Assembly (NCBI RefSeq): GCF_004348545.1 | Contig: NZ_SMKL01000054.1 | Coordinates: 1 to 41,843 of the forward strand | Reading direction: 5' to 3' | Length of the DNA: 41,843 nucleotides | DNA from: Jiangella ureilytica | GTDB taxonomy: Bacteria; Actinomycetota; Actinomycetes; Jiangellales; Jiangellaceae | Shown here: piece by piece, positions 7,445 to 18,849 of the stretch | How positions within the stretch are numbered: position 1 is the first letter of the stretch | Layout: every line of letters starts with the position of its first letter | Program-made: the position numbers and the translations under genes | Notes under the pieces: generated by a model | Seen by the model: the letters and a program-made list of their open reading frames with translations, nothing else | The model's database searches: none | What the model was told of the DNA's origin: nothing

Positions 7445-8296
7445 TCAGATGCGGCAGGCCAGGATCTCGGTGACCAGGATGGCCCGGGCGCCGACCGCCC
7501 AGAGGTCGTCCATGACGCGCTGCGCCTCGGCCCGCGGCACCATGGCCCGGACGGCGACCCAGCCCTCGCGGTGCAGCGGCGACACCGTCGGCGACTCGAG
7601 ACCCGGCGTGAGGGCGCTGGCCTCGTCGACGCGGTCGGCGCGGATGTCGTAGTCCATCATCACGTAGCCGCGGGCGACCATGACGCCGTTGAGCCGGCGC
7701 AGCAGCAGGTCGACGGGGCCCGGGCGGTCGCCGCCGGGCCGCCCGATGAGGATGGCCTCGGAGCGCAGGATGGGCTCGCCGACGATCTCGAGGCCGGCCT
7801 GTCGCAGCGTGGTGCCGGTCTCGACGACGTCGGCGATGACGTCGGCGACGCCGAGCTGGACGGCGGTCTCGACGGCGCCGTCGAGCCGGACCACCGAGGC
7901 GTCGACGCCGCGTTCGGCGAGGTAGTCGCGGAGCAGGCCGGCATAGGACGTGGCGACGCGCAGGCCGCCGAAGTCGGTGACCTTCTCGGCGGTGCCGGGG
8001 CGGGCGGCGAAGTGGAACGTGGAGCCGCCGAAGCCGAGCGGCAGCAGTTCCTCGGCCGACGCGCCGGAGTCGAGCAGGAGGTCACGGCCGGTGATGCCGA
8101 CGTCGACGGTGCCGGCACCGACGTAGACGGCGATGTCGCGCGGGCGCAGGTAGAAGAACTCGACGTCGTTGTCGGGGTCGCGCAGCACCAGCTCGCGGCC
8201 GCCGTCGGAGCGCTGCCGGTAGCCGGCCTCGCGCATCATCTCCGCGGCGGGCCCGGACAGCGAGCCCTTGTTGGGCACGGCGATCCGAAGAGTCAT
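7445..8296 (-). CDS. hisG: ATP phosphoribosyltransferase (long form)
   Basis: A protein of 283 aa starting [17 protein letters not shown], the classical HisG N-terminus. It joins ATP and PRPP in the first, feedback-controlled step of histidine synthesis. The EEEL-like ligand region and [20 protein letters not shown] form the PRPP-binding part. A C-terminal domain of about 75 residues (from [18 protein letters not shown]) marks the long, homohexameric, histidine-inhibited form that does not need HisZ. It follows hisE by 3 nt, so both are on one transcript. Confidence 0.95.
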   Translation of the reverse strand: MTLRIAVPNKGSLSGPAAEMMREAGYRQRSDGGRELVLRDPDNDVEFFYLRPRDIAVYVGAGTVDVGITGRDLLLDSGASAEELLPLGFGGSTFHFAARPGTAEKVTDFGGLRVATSYAGLLRDYLAERGVDASVVRLDGAVETAVQLGVADVIADVVETGTTLRQAGLEIVGEPILRSEAILIGRPGGDRPGPVDLLLRRLNGVMVARGYVMMDYDIRADRVDEASALTPGLESPTVSPLHREGWVAVRAMVPRAEAQRVMDDLWAVGARAILVTEILACRI

Positions 8297-8299
8297 CGG

Positions 8300-8563
8300 T
8301 CAGAGCCTTTCGTAGACGTCGGCGAGAGTCACGCCGCGGGCCAGCATGAGTACCTGCACGTGGTAGAGCAGCTGGGAGATCTCTTCAGCCGCCCGTTCCG
8401 TGCTCTCGTGCTCGGCCGCCATCCATGCCTCGGCGGCCTCTTCCACGACCTTCTTGCCGACGTGATGGACCCCGTGGCGGACCGCCTCGACGGTGCCGGA
8501 GCCGGCCTCACCGGACTCCACCTTCGCGGACAGCTCGACCCAGAGGTCATCGAAACTCTTCAC
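8300..8563 (-). CDS. hisE: Phosphoribosyl-ATP pyrophosphatase
   Basis: A protein of 87 aa with GTG start ([15 protein letters not shown]). The [14 protein letters not shown] and [14 protein letters not shown] segments are the metal-binding helices of the all-alpha MazG/HisE fold. It hydrolyses PR-ATP to PR-AMP, the second step of histidine synthesis. A TTG three codons upstream (8572) could also start it, but GTG fits the family N-terminus and lies 8 nt after a TACCCT box, which predicts a nearly leaderless mRNA. The hisE-hisG pairing without other his genes is usual in actinobacteria. Confidence 0.92.
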   Translation of the reverse strand: MKSFDDLWVELSAKVESGEAGSGTVEAVRHGVHHVGKKVVEEAAEAWMAAEHESTERAAEEISQLLYHVQVLMLARGVTLADVYERL

Positions 8564-8571
8564 GTCGCACA

Positions 8572-8577
8572 AGGGTA
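8572..8577 (-). promoter_or_regulatory. Predicted -10 box for a separate hisE-hisG transcript
   Basis: TACCCT on the minus strand lies 8 nt before the hisE GTG, in the 70-bp gap after ribH. hisE has no Shine-Dalgarno sequence, which agrees with leaderless initiation and with hisEG being able to escape the FMN riboswitch. Confidence 0.4.
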
Positions 8578-8633
8578 CGGATACCGCATCCCTCGACGAC
8601 GCGCCGGTTCACGGGCCGGACACCGCGGCAGGT

Positions 8634-9110
8634 CTACGCGTAGCAGTTGCGCAGCGCGACGACGGTGGCGAGCGCGGCCTGCGTCGCTTCGTAGCCCTTG
8701 TCCTCCTTGGACCCGGGCAGCCCTGCGCGAGCCAGCGCCTGCTCCTCGTCGTCGCAGGTCAGCACGCCGAAGCCGATGGGGACACCGGTGTCGACGGCGA
8801 CCCGCGTCAGCCCGTCGGTGGCGGCCTGGCAGACGTAGTCGAAGTGCGGCGTCTCGCCGCGGACGACCACGCCGAGCGCGACGACCGCCTCGTAGTTGGC
8901 CCGGGCCAGCCGCGCGGCGACGACCGGGAGCTCGAACGAGCCCGGCACCCGCAGCACCAGCGGGTCCTCGACCCCCGCCTCGTCGAGCGCCCGCTGTGCC
9001 CCGGCGATCAGACCGTCCATGACCTGCTGATGCCACAGCGACGCCACGACCGCGACCCGGAGGTCCCCGACCTTGCCGACCTGCAGTTCCGGCGCGCCTT
9101 GACCGCTCAT
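8634..9110 (-). CDS. ribH: 6,7-dimethyl-8-ribityllumazine synthase
   Basis: A protein of 158 aa. Motifs [24 protein letters not shown] (with the catalytic His) and [13 protein letters not shown] are all present. It condenses the butanone phosphate made by RibBA with the ribitylamino-uracil made by RibD and a phosphatase, the penultimate step to riboflavin, and normally forms pentamers or icosahedral 60-mers. The ATG overlaps the ribBA stop by 4 nt. It is the last rib gene of the operon. Confidence 0.95.
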   Translation of the reverse strand: MSGQGAPELQVGKVGDLRVAVVASLWHQQVMDGLIAGAQRALDEAGVEDPLVLRVPGSFELPVVAARLARANYEAVVALGVVVRGETPHFDYVCQAATDGLTRVAVDTGVPIGFGVLTCDDEEQALARAGLPGSKEDKGYEATQAALATVVALRNCYA

Positions 9111-10372
9111 CGTCCGATGTCCTCTCGTTCCTCGTGTGGCTCAGAGCCTGGCAGATCTTGCAGGTCGTGTCCCATGCGGTCCCGCTTCGTCGTCAGGTAG
9201 CGCAGGTTCTCGGGGTTGACGGCGACCGGCAGCGCGATCCGCTCAGCCAGCTTGAGGCCGTAGCCCTCGACGCCGGTCAGCTTGGCCGGGTTGTTCGTCA
9301 TGAGCGCGATGGTGCGCACGCCGAGGTCGGCGAGGATCTGCGCGCCGGTGCCGTAGTCGCGGGCGTCGGCCGGCAGGCCCAGCTCGACGTTGGCGTCGAC
9401 GGTGTCGAGGCCGCCGTCCTGCAGCTCGTACGCCTGCAGCTTGTGCGCCAGGCCGATGCCGCGGCCCTCGTGCCCGCGCAGGTAGACGACCACACCGCGG
9501 CCCGCTCCGGCGACCATGTCCAGCGCGGCGCGCAGCTGCGGACCGCAGTCGCAGCGCAGCGAGCCGAACGCGTCGCCCGTCAGGCACTCGGAGTGCAGCC
9601 GCACCAGGACGGCGTCGTCGCCGACCTCGTCGGACGCGACGTCGCCCATGACCAGCGCGACGTGCTCGCTGCCGTCGAGGATGTCGCGGTAGGCGTGCGC
9701 CGTGAACGTGCCGTGCTGGGTGGGCAGGCGGGTCGTGGCGACGCGCCGGATCTGCCGCTCGGTGCGCCGGCGGTAGCGGATGAGGTCGGCGATGGAGATC
9801 ATGGCCAGGCCGTGCTCGTCGGCGAACTCGCGCAGCGCCGGTGCCCGCATCATGGAGCCGTCGTCGTGGACGATCTCGCAGATGGCGGCGGCCGGCGACA
9901 GGCCGGCGAGCTGGGCGAGGTCGACGGAGGCCTCGGTGTGGCCGGGCCGGCGCAGCACGCCGCCCTCCTTCGCGCGCAGCGGGAACACGTGGCCGGGGCG
10001 GGTCAGCTCGTAGGCCTCGGTGGCGGAGTCGGCCAGCACCCGCACCGTGTGCGCGCGGTCGGCGGCGGAGATGCCGGTGTCGATGCCGTGGCGGGCGTCG
10101 ACGGAGACCGAGTAGGCGGTGCCCTTGCGGTCCTCGTTGACGAAGGTCATGGGCGGCAGCTTCAGGCGGTCGAGCTCGCTGCCCAGCATCGGCACACAGA
10201 CCACGCCGGAGGTGTAGCGGATCATGAAGCCCATCAGCTCCGGCGTCGCCTTCGCGGCGGCGAAGACCAGGTCGCCCTCGTTCTCGCGGTTTTCATCGTC
10301 GACGACCACGACCGGCTTGCCGGCGGCGATGTCGGCGATGGCCCGCTCGACGGTGTCCAGGTGGACGGTCAT
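9107..10372 (-). CDS. ribBA: Bifunctional 3,4-dihydroxy-2-butanone-4-phosphate synthase / GTP cyclohydrolase II
   Basis: A protein of 421 aa. The N-terminal half (about 1-205) has [15 protein letters not shown] and [10 protein letters not shown] of the ribulose-5-phosphate-using RibB domain. The C-terminal half has the zinc cysteines in [17 protein letters not shown] and the [10 protein letters not shown] loop of the GTP cyclohydrolase II (RibA) domain. The protein therefore supplies both precursors of the pathway. The 4-nt overlaps at both ends (ribE stop/ribBA start and ribBA stop/ribH start) point to coupled translation. Confidence 0.95.
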   Translation of the reverse strand: MTVHLDTVERAIADIAAGKPVVVVDDENRENEGDLVFAAAKATPELMGFMIRYTSGVVCVPMLGSELDRLKLPPMTFVNEDRKGTAYSVSVDARHGIDTGISAADRAHTVRVLADSATEAYELTRPGHVFPLRAKEGGVLRRPGHTEASVDLAQLAGLSPAAAICEIVHDDGSMMRAPALREFADEHGLAMISIADLIRYRRRTERQIRRVATTRLPTQHGTFTAHAYRDILDGSEHVALVMGDVASDEVGDDAVLVRLHSECLTGDAFGSLRCDCGPQLRAALDMVAGAGRGVVVYLRGHEGRGIGLAHKLQAYELQDGGLDTVDANVELGLPADARDYGTGAQILADLGVRTIALMTNNPAKLTGVEGYGLKLAERIALPVAVNPENLRYLTTKRDRMGHDLQDLPGSEPHEEREDIGR

Positions 10373-10968
10373 GCGCGCGCTCCTGTCTCGAGCAGCCGTT
10401 CCACGTACTTGGCGACGACGTCGACCTCGAGGTTCACGCCGTCACCGGGCTGGCGGCGGCCGAGCGTGGTCAGCTCGAGCGTCGTCGGGATGAGGCTCAC
10501 CTCGAACCAGTCGGCACCCAGCCCCGACACCGTCAGCGACACCCCGTCGACGGCGACCGATCCCTTCTCCGCGACGTAGCGGAGCAGCGGGGCCGCGGCC
10601 TCGATGCGGACGACCTCCCAGCGGGTGCCGGGCGTGCGCGCGACGACGGTGCCGACGCCGTCGACGTGGCCCTGGACGATGTGGCCGCCGAGGCGGTCGG
10701 ACGCCTTGACCGCCCGCTCGAGGTTGACGGCGTCGCCGCTGGTCAGCTTCGCCAGCGTGGTGCGGTCGAACGTCTCGCGCATGACGTCGACGGTGAACGT
10801 GTCGCCGTCGACGGCGGTGACCGTCAGACAGACGCCGTCGACGGCGATCGATGCGCCGTGCACGGCGTCGGCCGCGACCTTGGGTCCGCGGACGGTGAGC
10901 CGGCCGTCCTCGGCGTCGCCCTCGATGGCGACCAGTTCGCCCAGTTCTTCGACGATCCCGGTGAACAT
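10369..10968 (-). CDS. ribE: Riboflavin synthase, alpha subunit
   Basis: A protein of 199 aa starting [12 protein letters not shown]. It has two tandem lumazine-binding domains: the first with [13 protein letters not shown], the second with [13 protein letters not shown] and a matching [11 protein letters not shown] segment. It dismutates two lumazine molecules into riboflavin and the pyrimidine that RibH reuses. The start lies 4 nt after the ribD stop and the stop overlaps ribBA. Confidence 0.95.
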   Translation of the reverse strand: MFTGIVEELGELVAIEGDAEDGRLTVRGPKVAADAVHGASIAVDGVCLTVTAVDGDTFTVDVMRETFDRTTLAKLTSGDAVNLERAVKASDRLGGHIVQGHVDGVGTVVARTPGTRWEVVRIEAAAPLLRYVAEKGSVAVDGVSLTVSGLGADWFEVSLIPTTLELTTLGRRQPGDGVNLEVDVVAKYVERLLETGARA

Positions 10969-10972
10969 TGCC

Positions 10973-12256
10973 TCACGCCTTCCTGTCCTCTTGCGGCTGT
11001 TCGCGTGGTGTCGCGGTGATGCGGAGATCGGGGCCGACCGTCCGGACGTCGGTGACGTCGAGCCGGATGGTGTCGGCGATGGTGGCGACGCCGGCGTCGG
11101 CGAGCGCGGCCGGACCGGCGCCGAGCAGTGCGGGCGCGACGTAGCCGACGACGCGGTCGACCAGCCCCGCCTGCCAGAACGCGCCGGCCAGTGTGGGTCC
11201 GCCCTCGAGCAGGACGTAGCGGCGTCCCTGCTCGTAGAGGGCGCTCAGGAGTTTCACGAGGTCGACCCGCCCGTCGGGGGTGGCGCCGATCTCCGCCGCC
11301 GTCGCGATCCAGGTCGGCGCGGCGTCGTCGCGGACGCGGGCGCTCGCGGGCGTCCGGCCCGCGCTGTCGACGACGACGCGCAGCGGCTGGGCGCGTGCGC
11401 CGGCCGCGCCGGCGGAGCCGACGGCGGGGACGTCGAGGTCCGTGGTGGGCCCGACGGCAGCGGCGCCGTCGAGGTCAGCACTGCGATCGGCGTCGGCGAC
11501 GTCGAGATCGGCGGCGGCGATGCCGAGATCAGCGTCTGGGTCGAGGGCGGGGGTGGGCCCGACGGCAGCAACGCCGAGGTCGGCGGCGGCCCCGAGGCCG
11601 GCGGCGGGGGTGACGGGGGCGTCGAGGCGAGCGGTGAGCCGCGGATCGTCCGCCAGGACGGTCCCCGACCCCGCGACGATGGTGTCGACCGCGGCCCGCA
11701 GCCGGTGGACGTCGGCGCGCGCCTCGGCGCCCGTGATCCAGCGGCTGCTGCCGTCGGCGGCCGCGCTGCGCCCGTCGAGCGTGGCGGCGAACTTCCACAC
11801 CACGAACGGCCGGTGCGTACGGAACGGCGTAAGCCAGCGTGCGTTGGCGCCGGCCGCCTCGTCGCGGAGAATCCCCAACTCGACGTCGATGCCGTGCGCG
11901 CGCAGCGTGGCCGCTCCCCCGGCTGCGACCGGGTTCGGGTCGGCGACCGCGACCACCACCCGGGCGATCCCGGCAGCGATCAGCGCGTGGGTGCACGGTC
12001 CAGTGCGGCCCGTGTGGTCGCACGGCTCCAGCGTCACCACGGCGGTACCGCCCCGAGCCCGCTCGCCCGCCTGCGCCAGTGCGTTGATCTCGGCGTGCGG
12101 CCCGCCAGGGCGCTCGTGCCAGCCCTCACCCACCGTCGCGCCGGCCGGGTCGAGGATCACGCAGCCGACGTCGGGGTTGGGCGGAGTCGTGTCGGCGCCG
12201 TTCAGGGACAGCTCGATGGCGCGGCGCATCGCCGCCAGTTCCGCGGGACTCGCCAC
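10973..12256 (-). CDS. ribD: Bifunctional pyrimidine deaminase / reductase, with a low-complexity insertion
   Basis: A protein of 427 aa from the GTG at 12256, chosen because GAGGAGGGGCAG is an ideal ribosome site ahead of it and MASPAELAAMRRAIELS fits the family; the longer open frame runs back into the FMN riboswitch. The deaminase domain carries HAEINAL and PCDHTGRTGPC (zinc ligands). The reductase domain follows, with FAATLDGRSAAADGSSRWITG and LLEGGPTLAG. Residues 213-290 form an Ala/Asp/Gly-rich insertion containing a 36-residue (108-bp) duplication where most homologues have only a few residues between DDPRLT and the next strand. It is the first gene after the riboswitch. Confidence 0.92.
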   Translation of the reverse strand: MASPAELAAMRRAIELSLNGADTTPPNPDVGCVILDPAGATVGEGWHERPGGPHAEINALAQAGERARGGTAVVTLEPCDHTGRTGPCTHALIAAGIARVVVAVADPNPVAAGGAATLRAHGIDVELGILRDEAAGANARWLTPFRTHRPFVVWKFAATLDGRSAAADGSSRWITGAEARADVHRLRAAVDTIVAGSGTVLADDPRLTARLDAPVTPAAGLGAAADLGVAAVGPTPALDPDADLGIAAADLDVADADRSADLDGAAAVGPTTDLDVPAVGSAGAAGARAQPLRVVVDSAGRTPASARVRDDAAPTWIATAAEIGATPDGRVDLVKLLSALYEQGRRYVLLEGGPTLAGAFWQAGLVDRVVGYVAPALLGAGPAALADAGVATIADTIRLDVTDVRTVGPDLRITATPREQPQEDRKA

Positions 12257-12373
12257 CTGCCCCTCCTCGCCTACTCGGGCGAGCTCCGGGGCGGGCGCGG
12301 GTGCGCCACTGACGACCGGGTCGGCGGTTCGGGCGCGCTCCACGAGCACGACCAGCCGAGACGGCCGCGCGTG

Positions 12374-12499
12374 CTGCCTCCCATCCGGACTTTCACCGTC
12401 GGTCTCGGAGTTCCACCGAGTCAACCGGACGCCTCGTGTAGACGACGGCCGGGTCGCGGACTGTCACCGCCGGTTCGGACTTTCACCGACCCCGGAGCA
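12374..12499 (-). promoter_or_regulatory. FMN riboswitch (RFN element) controlling the rib operon
   Basis: The minus-strand RNA begins GCTCCGGGGTCGGTGAAAGT, continues with CCGGCGGTGACAGTCCGCGACC, then the variable arm, GGTTGACTCGGTGGAACTCC, GACCGACGGTGAAAGTCC and closes GGATGGGAGGCAG. These are the conserved junctions of the FMN aptamer in the right order and spacing. It lies about 118 nt before the ribD start. FMN binding is expected to shut off ribD-ribE-ribBA-ribH. No clear U-tract terminator was found between aptamer and start codon, so control may be translational or Rho-dependent. A TACCCT -10-like box lies upstream near 12520. Confidence 0.93.
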
Positions 12500-12557
12500 C
12501 GCGTTGTGTCTCTTGAAGGGTAACCGCCGCCGCCCGGAACGCATTCCCGGCCCCGCC

Positions 12558-13181
12558 TCAGGCCTCCTCTCCGCGTCGGCCCGCGTCCAGGACCAGCGCC
12601 GACCACTGCTCGGCCAGTGCCGGCACGTCGACCGTGACCGGCCAGGGATGATCGGTGCCGAACCTCGCCGACGTGGGCGGCGTCCGCACGATGTACTGGC
12701 CGGTCGCCTCGTTCAGGCGCAGCTCGGTGACCGCGACGCCGACCGGGCTGCGCTGCGGGAGCACGATCCAGTACGCGGGCACGCCGGCCACTCCGTACAG
12801 GGCACGCTTCGTCGCGGTGTCGCGCAGCACTGAGCTTTGCGACACCACTTCGACGACGAGCATCAGCGCGTCGGCCGGGATCGGCGTCGTCTCGGCCATC
12901 GACACGTGGGCGACGACGATGTCGGGCCGGACCTCGTCGTGCTCGCCGATCCGTACCGGCTGGCCGCGATCGACCACCAGCGGACTCCCCCGGTTCGCGA
13001 CCTCCAGCGTGTTCGCCAGGCACTGCGACAGCGCGGTCTCGGCGCCGGTCGGCGGCGGCGACACGACGAGCGAGCCCTCGATGAGCTCGTAGCGAGGCCC
13101 GTCGACGGGCAGGGCGTGCAGGTCGGATGTGCGGTACCCCGGCGATCCGGGGGTGCGGTCGAGCACGTGGCTGGCGTTCAC
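12558..13181 (-). CDS. Uma2 family (DUF820) restriction-endonuclease-like protein
   Basis: A protein of 207 aa from the GTG at 13181, which follows GAGGAG by 5-6 nt; the open frame extends 19 codons further without support. The pattern YELIEGSLVVSPPP, then VRPDIVVAH, LMLVVEVVSQSS and DTATKRALYGVAGVPAYWIV is the PD-(D/E)XK core of Uma2 proteins: the D of RPDI, the E of VVEV and the K of TKR are the candidate catalytic residues. Uma2 genes multiply in actinobacteria and cyanobacteria but their role is not settled. It is monocistronic, between the rib leader and a repeat-rich gap. Confidence 0.85.
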   Translation of the reverse strand: MNASHVLDRTPGSPGYRTSDLHALPVDGPRYELIEGSLVVSPPPTGAETALSQCLANTLEVANRGSPLVVDRGQPVRIGEHDEVRPDIVVAHVSMAETTPIPADALMLVVEVVSQSSVLRDTATKRALYGVAGVPAYWIVLPQRSPVGVAVTELRLNEATGQYIVRTPPTSARFGTDHPWPVTVDVPALAEQWSALVLDAGRRGEEA

Positions 13182-13394
13182 GGGGACTCCTCGATGGGGC
13201 TCGGCGGGGGCTGGGACGTCGCGAGCGATCCGCGACAAACACCACGCTAAGCAGCCGGATCATCCGCTGTCGCCTCGCCGGACCAGCCCGGCGGTTGCCC
13301 GAAAGGTTGCCCTGATCAGGCACGTTTGCCCGATCCCCGCGCACTCCGGCGGGCAACCTCCAGGGCTAACCCCACCGCCCCCGTCCCACCGCAC

Positions 13395-13466
13395 GTTGAT
13401 TGTGGAGAAAGTGCGCCATCTATCAGGCATTCCGGGCACCAATACCCCGCTTACTCCAAGATCGAC
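13395..13466. repeat. Imperfect inverted repeat (REP/MITE-like palindrome)
   Basis: The left arm (13395-13413) reads GTTGATTGTGGAGAAAGTG. The complement of the right arm (13448-13466) reads GTCGATCTTGGAGTAAGCG, 14 of 19 identical. The 34-bp centre has no ORF. Similar GATCTTGGAG palindromes are, from memory, scattered between genes of several actinomycetes. The remainder of 13182-13500 shows no gene. Confidence 0.5.
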
Positions 13467-13499
13467 CTCCGGTTCCCGGCGGCAGGCGCCGCGCGAGGC

Positions 13500-13915
13500 C
13501 CGGCACGGCCGGCAGAGCCTCTACGCCAGCCGGACTCGGCCGACGCGACCGGGGCAGTGCTCGCGCGACCCCGGCACGGCCGACAGAACGCGCGCGAGGA
13601 GGCCGACGCGGCCGGCAGAGCCCCGCGCCTGGCGGAAGCGGCCGACGCGGTCGGGGCAATGCTCGCGCGACGCCGGCACGGCCGACAGAACGCGCGCAAG
13701 GCAGCCGGCACGGCCAGAACGCCAGCCGGACGCGGCCGACGCGGTCGGCGCAGTGCTCGCGCTCCGCCGGCACGGCCGACAGAACGCGCGCAAGGCAGCC
13801 GGCACGGCCAGAACGCCAGCCGGACGCGGCCGACGCGGTCGGCGCAGTGCTCGCGCTCCGCCGGCACGGCCGACAGAACGCGCGCAAGGCAGCCGGCACG
13901 GCCAGGACGGCCGAA
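13500..13915. repeat. 94-bp tandem repeat array downstream of rpe
   Basis: A GC-rich unit containing GCCGACGCGGTCGG, CGGCACGGCCGACAGAACG and AAGGCAGCCGGCACGGCC recurs. The landmark CGACAGAACG falls at 13581, 13683, 13777 and 13871 (spacings 102, 94, 94), with a degenerate further copy at the left end. The last two spacings are near identical. The period is not a multiple of three, so the frame rotates from copy to copy; the long ORFs here are high-GC artefacts. The array fills most of the 770-bp gap between Uma2 and rpe. Confidence 0.85.
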
Positions 13916-13955
13916 GCACGGCCGGCGCGACGGAAGCGACCAGAGCCGAGAGTGG

Positions 13956-14624
13956 TCAGTGCCCGGGGGCGGCCTTCTGAGCCAGCGCGCGAAGCTCGGT
14001 GACGGCGGCGGCCGCGTCCTCGGCGCTGTAGACGGCGGAGCCGGCGACGAAGACGTCGGCGCCGGCGCCGGCGCAGCGCTCGATCGTCTCGGCGGACACG
14101 CCGCCGTCGACCTGGATCCAGATGTCGAGGCCGGCCTGCGACACCAGTTCGCGAGCCCGGCGGATCTTCGGCAGGCACACGTCGAGGAAGGCCTGGCCGC
14201 CGAAGCCGGGCTCGACCGTCATGACCAGCAGCATGTCGATCTCGGGCAGGAGGTCGGCCCACGGCTCGACCGGGGTGGCGGGCCGCAGCCCGACACCGGC
14301 CCGCGCCCCCAGACGCCGCAGCTCACGAGCCAGCCGGACCGGCGCGGCGGCCGCCTCGGCGTGGAAGGTGACGTTGTGGGCGCCGGCCTCGGCGTACCCG
14401 GGCGCCCAGCGGTCGGGCTCGTCGATCATCAGGTGGCAGTCGATCAGCCGGTCGGTGCGGGCGAGGATCGCCTCGACGACGGGCAGGCCGAGGGTGAGGT
14501 TGGGGACGAAGTGGTTGTCCATGACGTCGACGTGCACCAGGTCGGCGTCGCCGAGGCGGGCGATCTCCGACTCGAGGTTGGCGAAGTCGGACGACAGGAT
14601 GCTCGGCGCGATCTGAATCCCCAC
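13956..14624 (-). CDS. rpe: Ribulose-phosphate 3-epimerase
   Basis: A protein of 222 aa with GTG start ([17 protein letters not shown]). The TIM-barrel metal ligands are in [24 protein letters not shown] and WIQVDGGV, and [13 protein letters not shown] is the phosphate-side loop. It interconverts ribulose-5-phosphate and xylulose-5-phosphate in the pentose phosphate pathway, which also supplies the RibB substrate. A TACCCT box 8 nt upstream of the GTG suggests a leaderless mRNA. The 3' side runs into the 94-bp repeat array. Confidence 0.95.
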   Translation of the reverse strand: MGIQIAPSILSSDFANLESEIARLGDADLVHVDVMDNHFVPNLTLGLPVVEAILARTDRLIDCHLMIDEPDRWAPGYAEAGAHNVTFHAEAAAAPVRLARELRRLGARAGVGLRPATPVEPWADLLPEIDMLLVMTVEPGFGGQAFLDVCLPKIRRARELVSQAGLDIWIQVDGGVSAETIERCAGAGADVFVAGSAVYSAEDAAAAVTELRALAQKAAPGH

Positions 14625-14632
14625 GGTCGCCC

Positions 14633-14638
14633 AGGGTA
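14633..14638 (-). promoter_or_regulatory. Predicted -10 box of a near-leaderless promoter for rpe
   Basis: TACCCT (minus strand) lies 8 nt before the rpe GTG, in the 25-bp gap after the MFS gene stop. No ribosome site is present. Confidence 0.4.
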
Positions 14639-14649
14639 CCGGTGCGGCC

Positions 14650-16248
14650 TCAGTGGCCGCCGAGGGACGATTGGACGGCCGACTCGGCGGCCGATTCGTC
14701 GGACGGGTCGACGGACGACTCGGCGAGCGACGGACCGCCCCGGCGCAGCACGACCAGCGCCTGGACGGCCGCGCCGACCACGACCAGGGCGCCGATGACG
14801 CTGGTCACCTCGACGGCGCGGGTGAACGCGTCGTCCGCGGCCGCGAGCAGCGCGGCCGACGCCGACGACGGCAGCGAGCCGGCCACGTCGACCGCACCAC
14901 CCAGCGTCTCCCGTGCCGACTCCAGCGCCGGACCGTCGACCCCGGGCACCGCGACCAGCGACGACGCGTACACCGCGGTCAGCACGCTGCCCAGCACGGC
15001 CGTCCCCAGTCCGCCGCCCACCTCGTACGCCGTCTCGGACACCGCCGCCGCGGCACCGGCCCGGGCGGGATCGACGGTGCTCATGATGATGTTGTTGGTG
15101 ATCGTCTGCACCAGCCCGACCCCGGCGCCGACCAGCACGAACGCGGCGATGACCAGCCCGGCTCCCAGTCCGCGGCCGGCCAGCACCATGAGCCCGAACC
15201 CGGCCGCCACCACCAGCAGCGCGCCGAACAGCAGCCACGGCGTCGGCAGACGGCGCATCAGCGGCACGGCGACCAGCCCGGTCAGGATCGCCAGCACCAG
15301 CCCGGGCACCAGCACGAGGCCGGACTCCAGCGGCTCCATGCCCAGCACGAGCTGCAGGTACTGCGTCATGAAGAACAGCGCGCCGATCATCGCGAACGTC
15401 GTCAGCAGGTTCGTCACGACCGACGCGCGGAAGGCCGGCCGCGCGAACAGCCCGAGGTCGAGCAGCGGCGTCTCCAGCCGCCGCTGCCGCCGGACGAACG
15501 CCACTCCGACCAGCACGCCGGCCACCAGCGCAGCGACGTACAGCACCGACAGCGAGCCCGTCGCCAGGCCCTTGATCCCGTACACGGCCGCCAGCATCGC
15601 CACCAGCGACAGCCCGGCGCTGGGCAGGTCGTACGGCCCCGGCGCCGGGTCCTTCGACTCCGGCACCACCAGCGGCGCGAAGATCAGCAGCAGCGCCAGC
15701 ACCGGCAGGGCCACCAGGAACACCGAGCCCCACCAGAAGTGCTCGAGCAGCCAGCCGCCCACCACCGGTCCCAGAGCGGCGCCGGCCGAGAACATCGTCG
15801 CCCAGATCGCGATCGCGAGGGTCCGCTGCCGCACGTCGTGGAAGATGTTGCGGATGAGCGAGAGCGTCGACGGCATCAGGGTCGCCCCGGCCACGCCGAG
15901 CAGGGCCCGGGCGACGATCAGCATCTCCGGCGACGTCGAGTACGCGGCCAGCACCGACGCCACGCCGAATGCCGTCGCACCGGCCAGCAGCAACTTCCGG
16001 CGGCCGATCCGGTCCCCCAGCGTGCCGGCCGTGACCAGCAGCCCGGCGATCATGAAGCCGTACACATCGACGATCCACAGCAGTTCGGTGCCCGACGGCG
16101 CGAGGTCGGCGCTCAGGTGCGGGACGGCGAAGCTCAGTACCGTCATGTCGATGGAGATCAGCAGCACCGGCAGCAGGAGGACGACGAGCGCGGCCCACTC
16201 GCGCGGTCCGGCCAGTGCGCGTTCGCGGTCCTGCTCCATGATCGCCAT
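14650..16248 (-). CDS. DHA2-type MFS multidrug exporter (14 TM)
   Basis: A protein of 532 aa. The first helix [21 protein letters not shown] with its D-x-T motif, the [13 protein letters not shown] loop between helices 2 and 3, and [17 protein letters not shown] are signatures of the EmrB/QacA group. About 14 hydrophobic helices can be counted, ending in a short hydrophilic tail. It should expel hydrophobic cations or drugs using the proton gradient; the substrate is unknown. It is divergent from a TetR gene 73 bp away, with a palindrome between them, the usual layout of a locally repressed efflux pump. Start at the ATG 16248, or the second ATG 9 nt downstream. Confidence 0.9.
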   Translation of the reverse strand: MAIMEQDRERALAGPREWAALVVLLLPVLLISIDMTVLSFAVPHLSADLAPSGTELLWIVDVYGFMIAGLLVTAGTLGDRIGRRKLLLAGATAFGVASVLAAYSTSPEMLIVARALLGVAGATLMPSTLSLIRNIFHDVRQRTLAIAIWATMFSAGAALGPVVGGWLLEHFWWGSVFLVALPVLALLLIFAPLVVPESKDPAPGPYDLPSAGLSLVAMLAAVYGIKGLATGSLSVLYVAALVAGVLVGVAFVRRQRRLETPLLDLGLFARPAFRASVVTNLLTTFAMIGALFFMTQYLQLVLGMEPLESGLVLVPGLVLAILTGLVAVPLMRRLPTPWLLFGALLVVAAGFGLMVLAGRGLGAGLVIAAFVLVGAGVGLVQTITNNIIMSTVDPARAGAAAAVSETAYEVGGGLGTAVLGSVLTAVYASSLVAVPGVDGPALESARETLGGAVDVAGSLPSSASAALLAAADDAFTRAVEVTSVIGALVVVGAAVQALVVLRRGGPSLAESSVDPSDESAAESAVQSSLGGH

Positions 16249-16275
16249 CTCACACCCTCCATCGAGGTAAACTCA

Positions 16276-16289
16276 ACCGTCCAGACGGT
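16276..16289. promoter_or_regulatory. Putative TetR operator palindrome
   Basis: ACCGTC-CA-GACGGT, a perfect 6-bp inverted repeat with a 2-bp centre, lies between the divergent MFS and TetR start codons, overlapping the region where both promoters must be. Confidence 0.6.
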
Positions 16290-16321
16290 ACAGTAACCCG
16301 TCAGAAGCGAGGTCGATTCCC

Positions 16322-18594
<2,273 letters not shown>

Positions 18595-18780
18595 TCAATC
18601 CGTCAGCTGGTGGCTCAAGGTGAAGAAACGCTGAACCTTGTTCCCACGGACCTCCAGCCTAACAGTCCCTCGGACCTCCCCGTGCCGACTCGCCGTGACA
18701 CATGTTCGCCGTCGCAGAACTCGATGAGATCTTTCTCCGATCGGGGTGGCTTGCCGATCTTGATCCGGTACGTTTGGCTT

Positions 18781-18840
18781 CGGCCACTTTCCCCCGTGGT
18801 GGCCGACCGCCCCCGCCGGACTCGCGGCTGGCGGGGGCGG
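18781..18840 (-). terminator. Double hairpin ending the steA-murJ-glycosyltransferase operon
   Basis: Just past the glycosyltransferase stop (18850) there are two stems on the minus strand: an 11-bp perfect stem of GC pairs (18830-18840 with 18807-18817) and a second 7-bp stem (18799-18805 with 18781-18787). Neither has a long U tract, which is common for actinobacterial terminators. The remaining 18580-18780 holds the pyrG leader and no recognisable gene. Confidence 0.6.
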
Positions 18841-18849
18841 ACCACTTCG

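Noticed and set aside
12257-12424. An upstream extension of ribD (56 codons)
   Set aside because: It would translate the conserved FMN aptamer; the GTG at 12256 has a strong ribosome site.
13500-13915. The tandem array as a CRISPR array
   Set aside because: Units are contiguous with no unique spacers of constant length and no cas genes are near.
13129-14798. Several long ORFs through the 94-bp array (both strands)
   Set aside because: The repeat period is not a multiple of three, so the frame rotates among copies; the translations are Arg/Ala-rich without family similarity.
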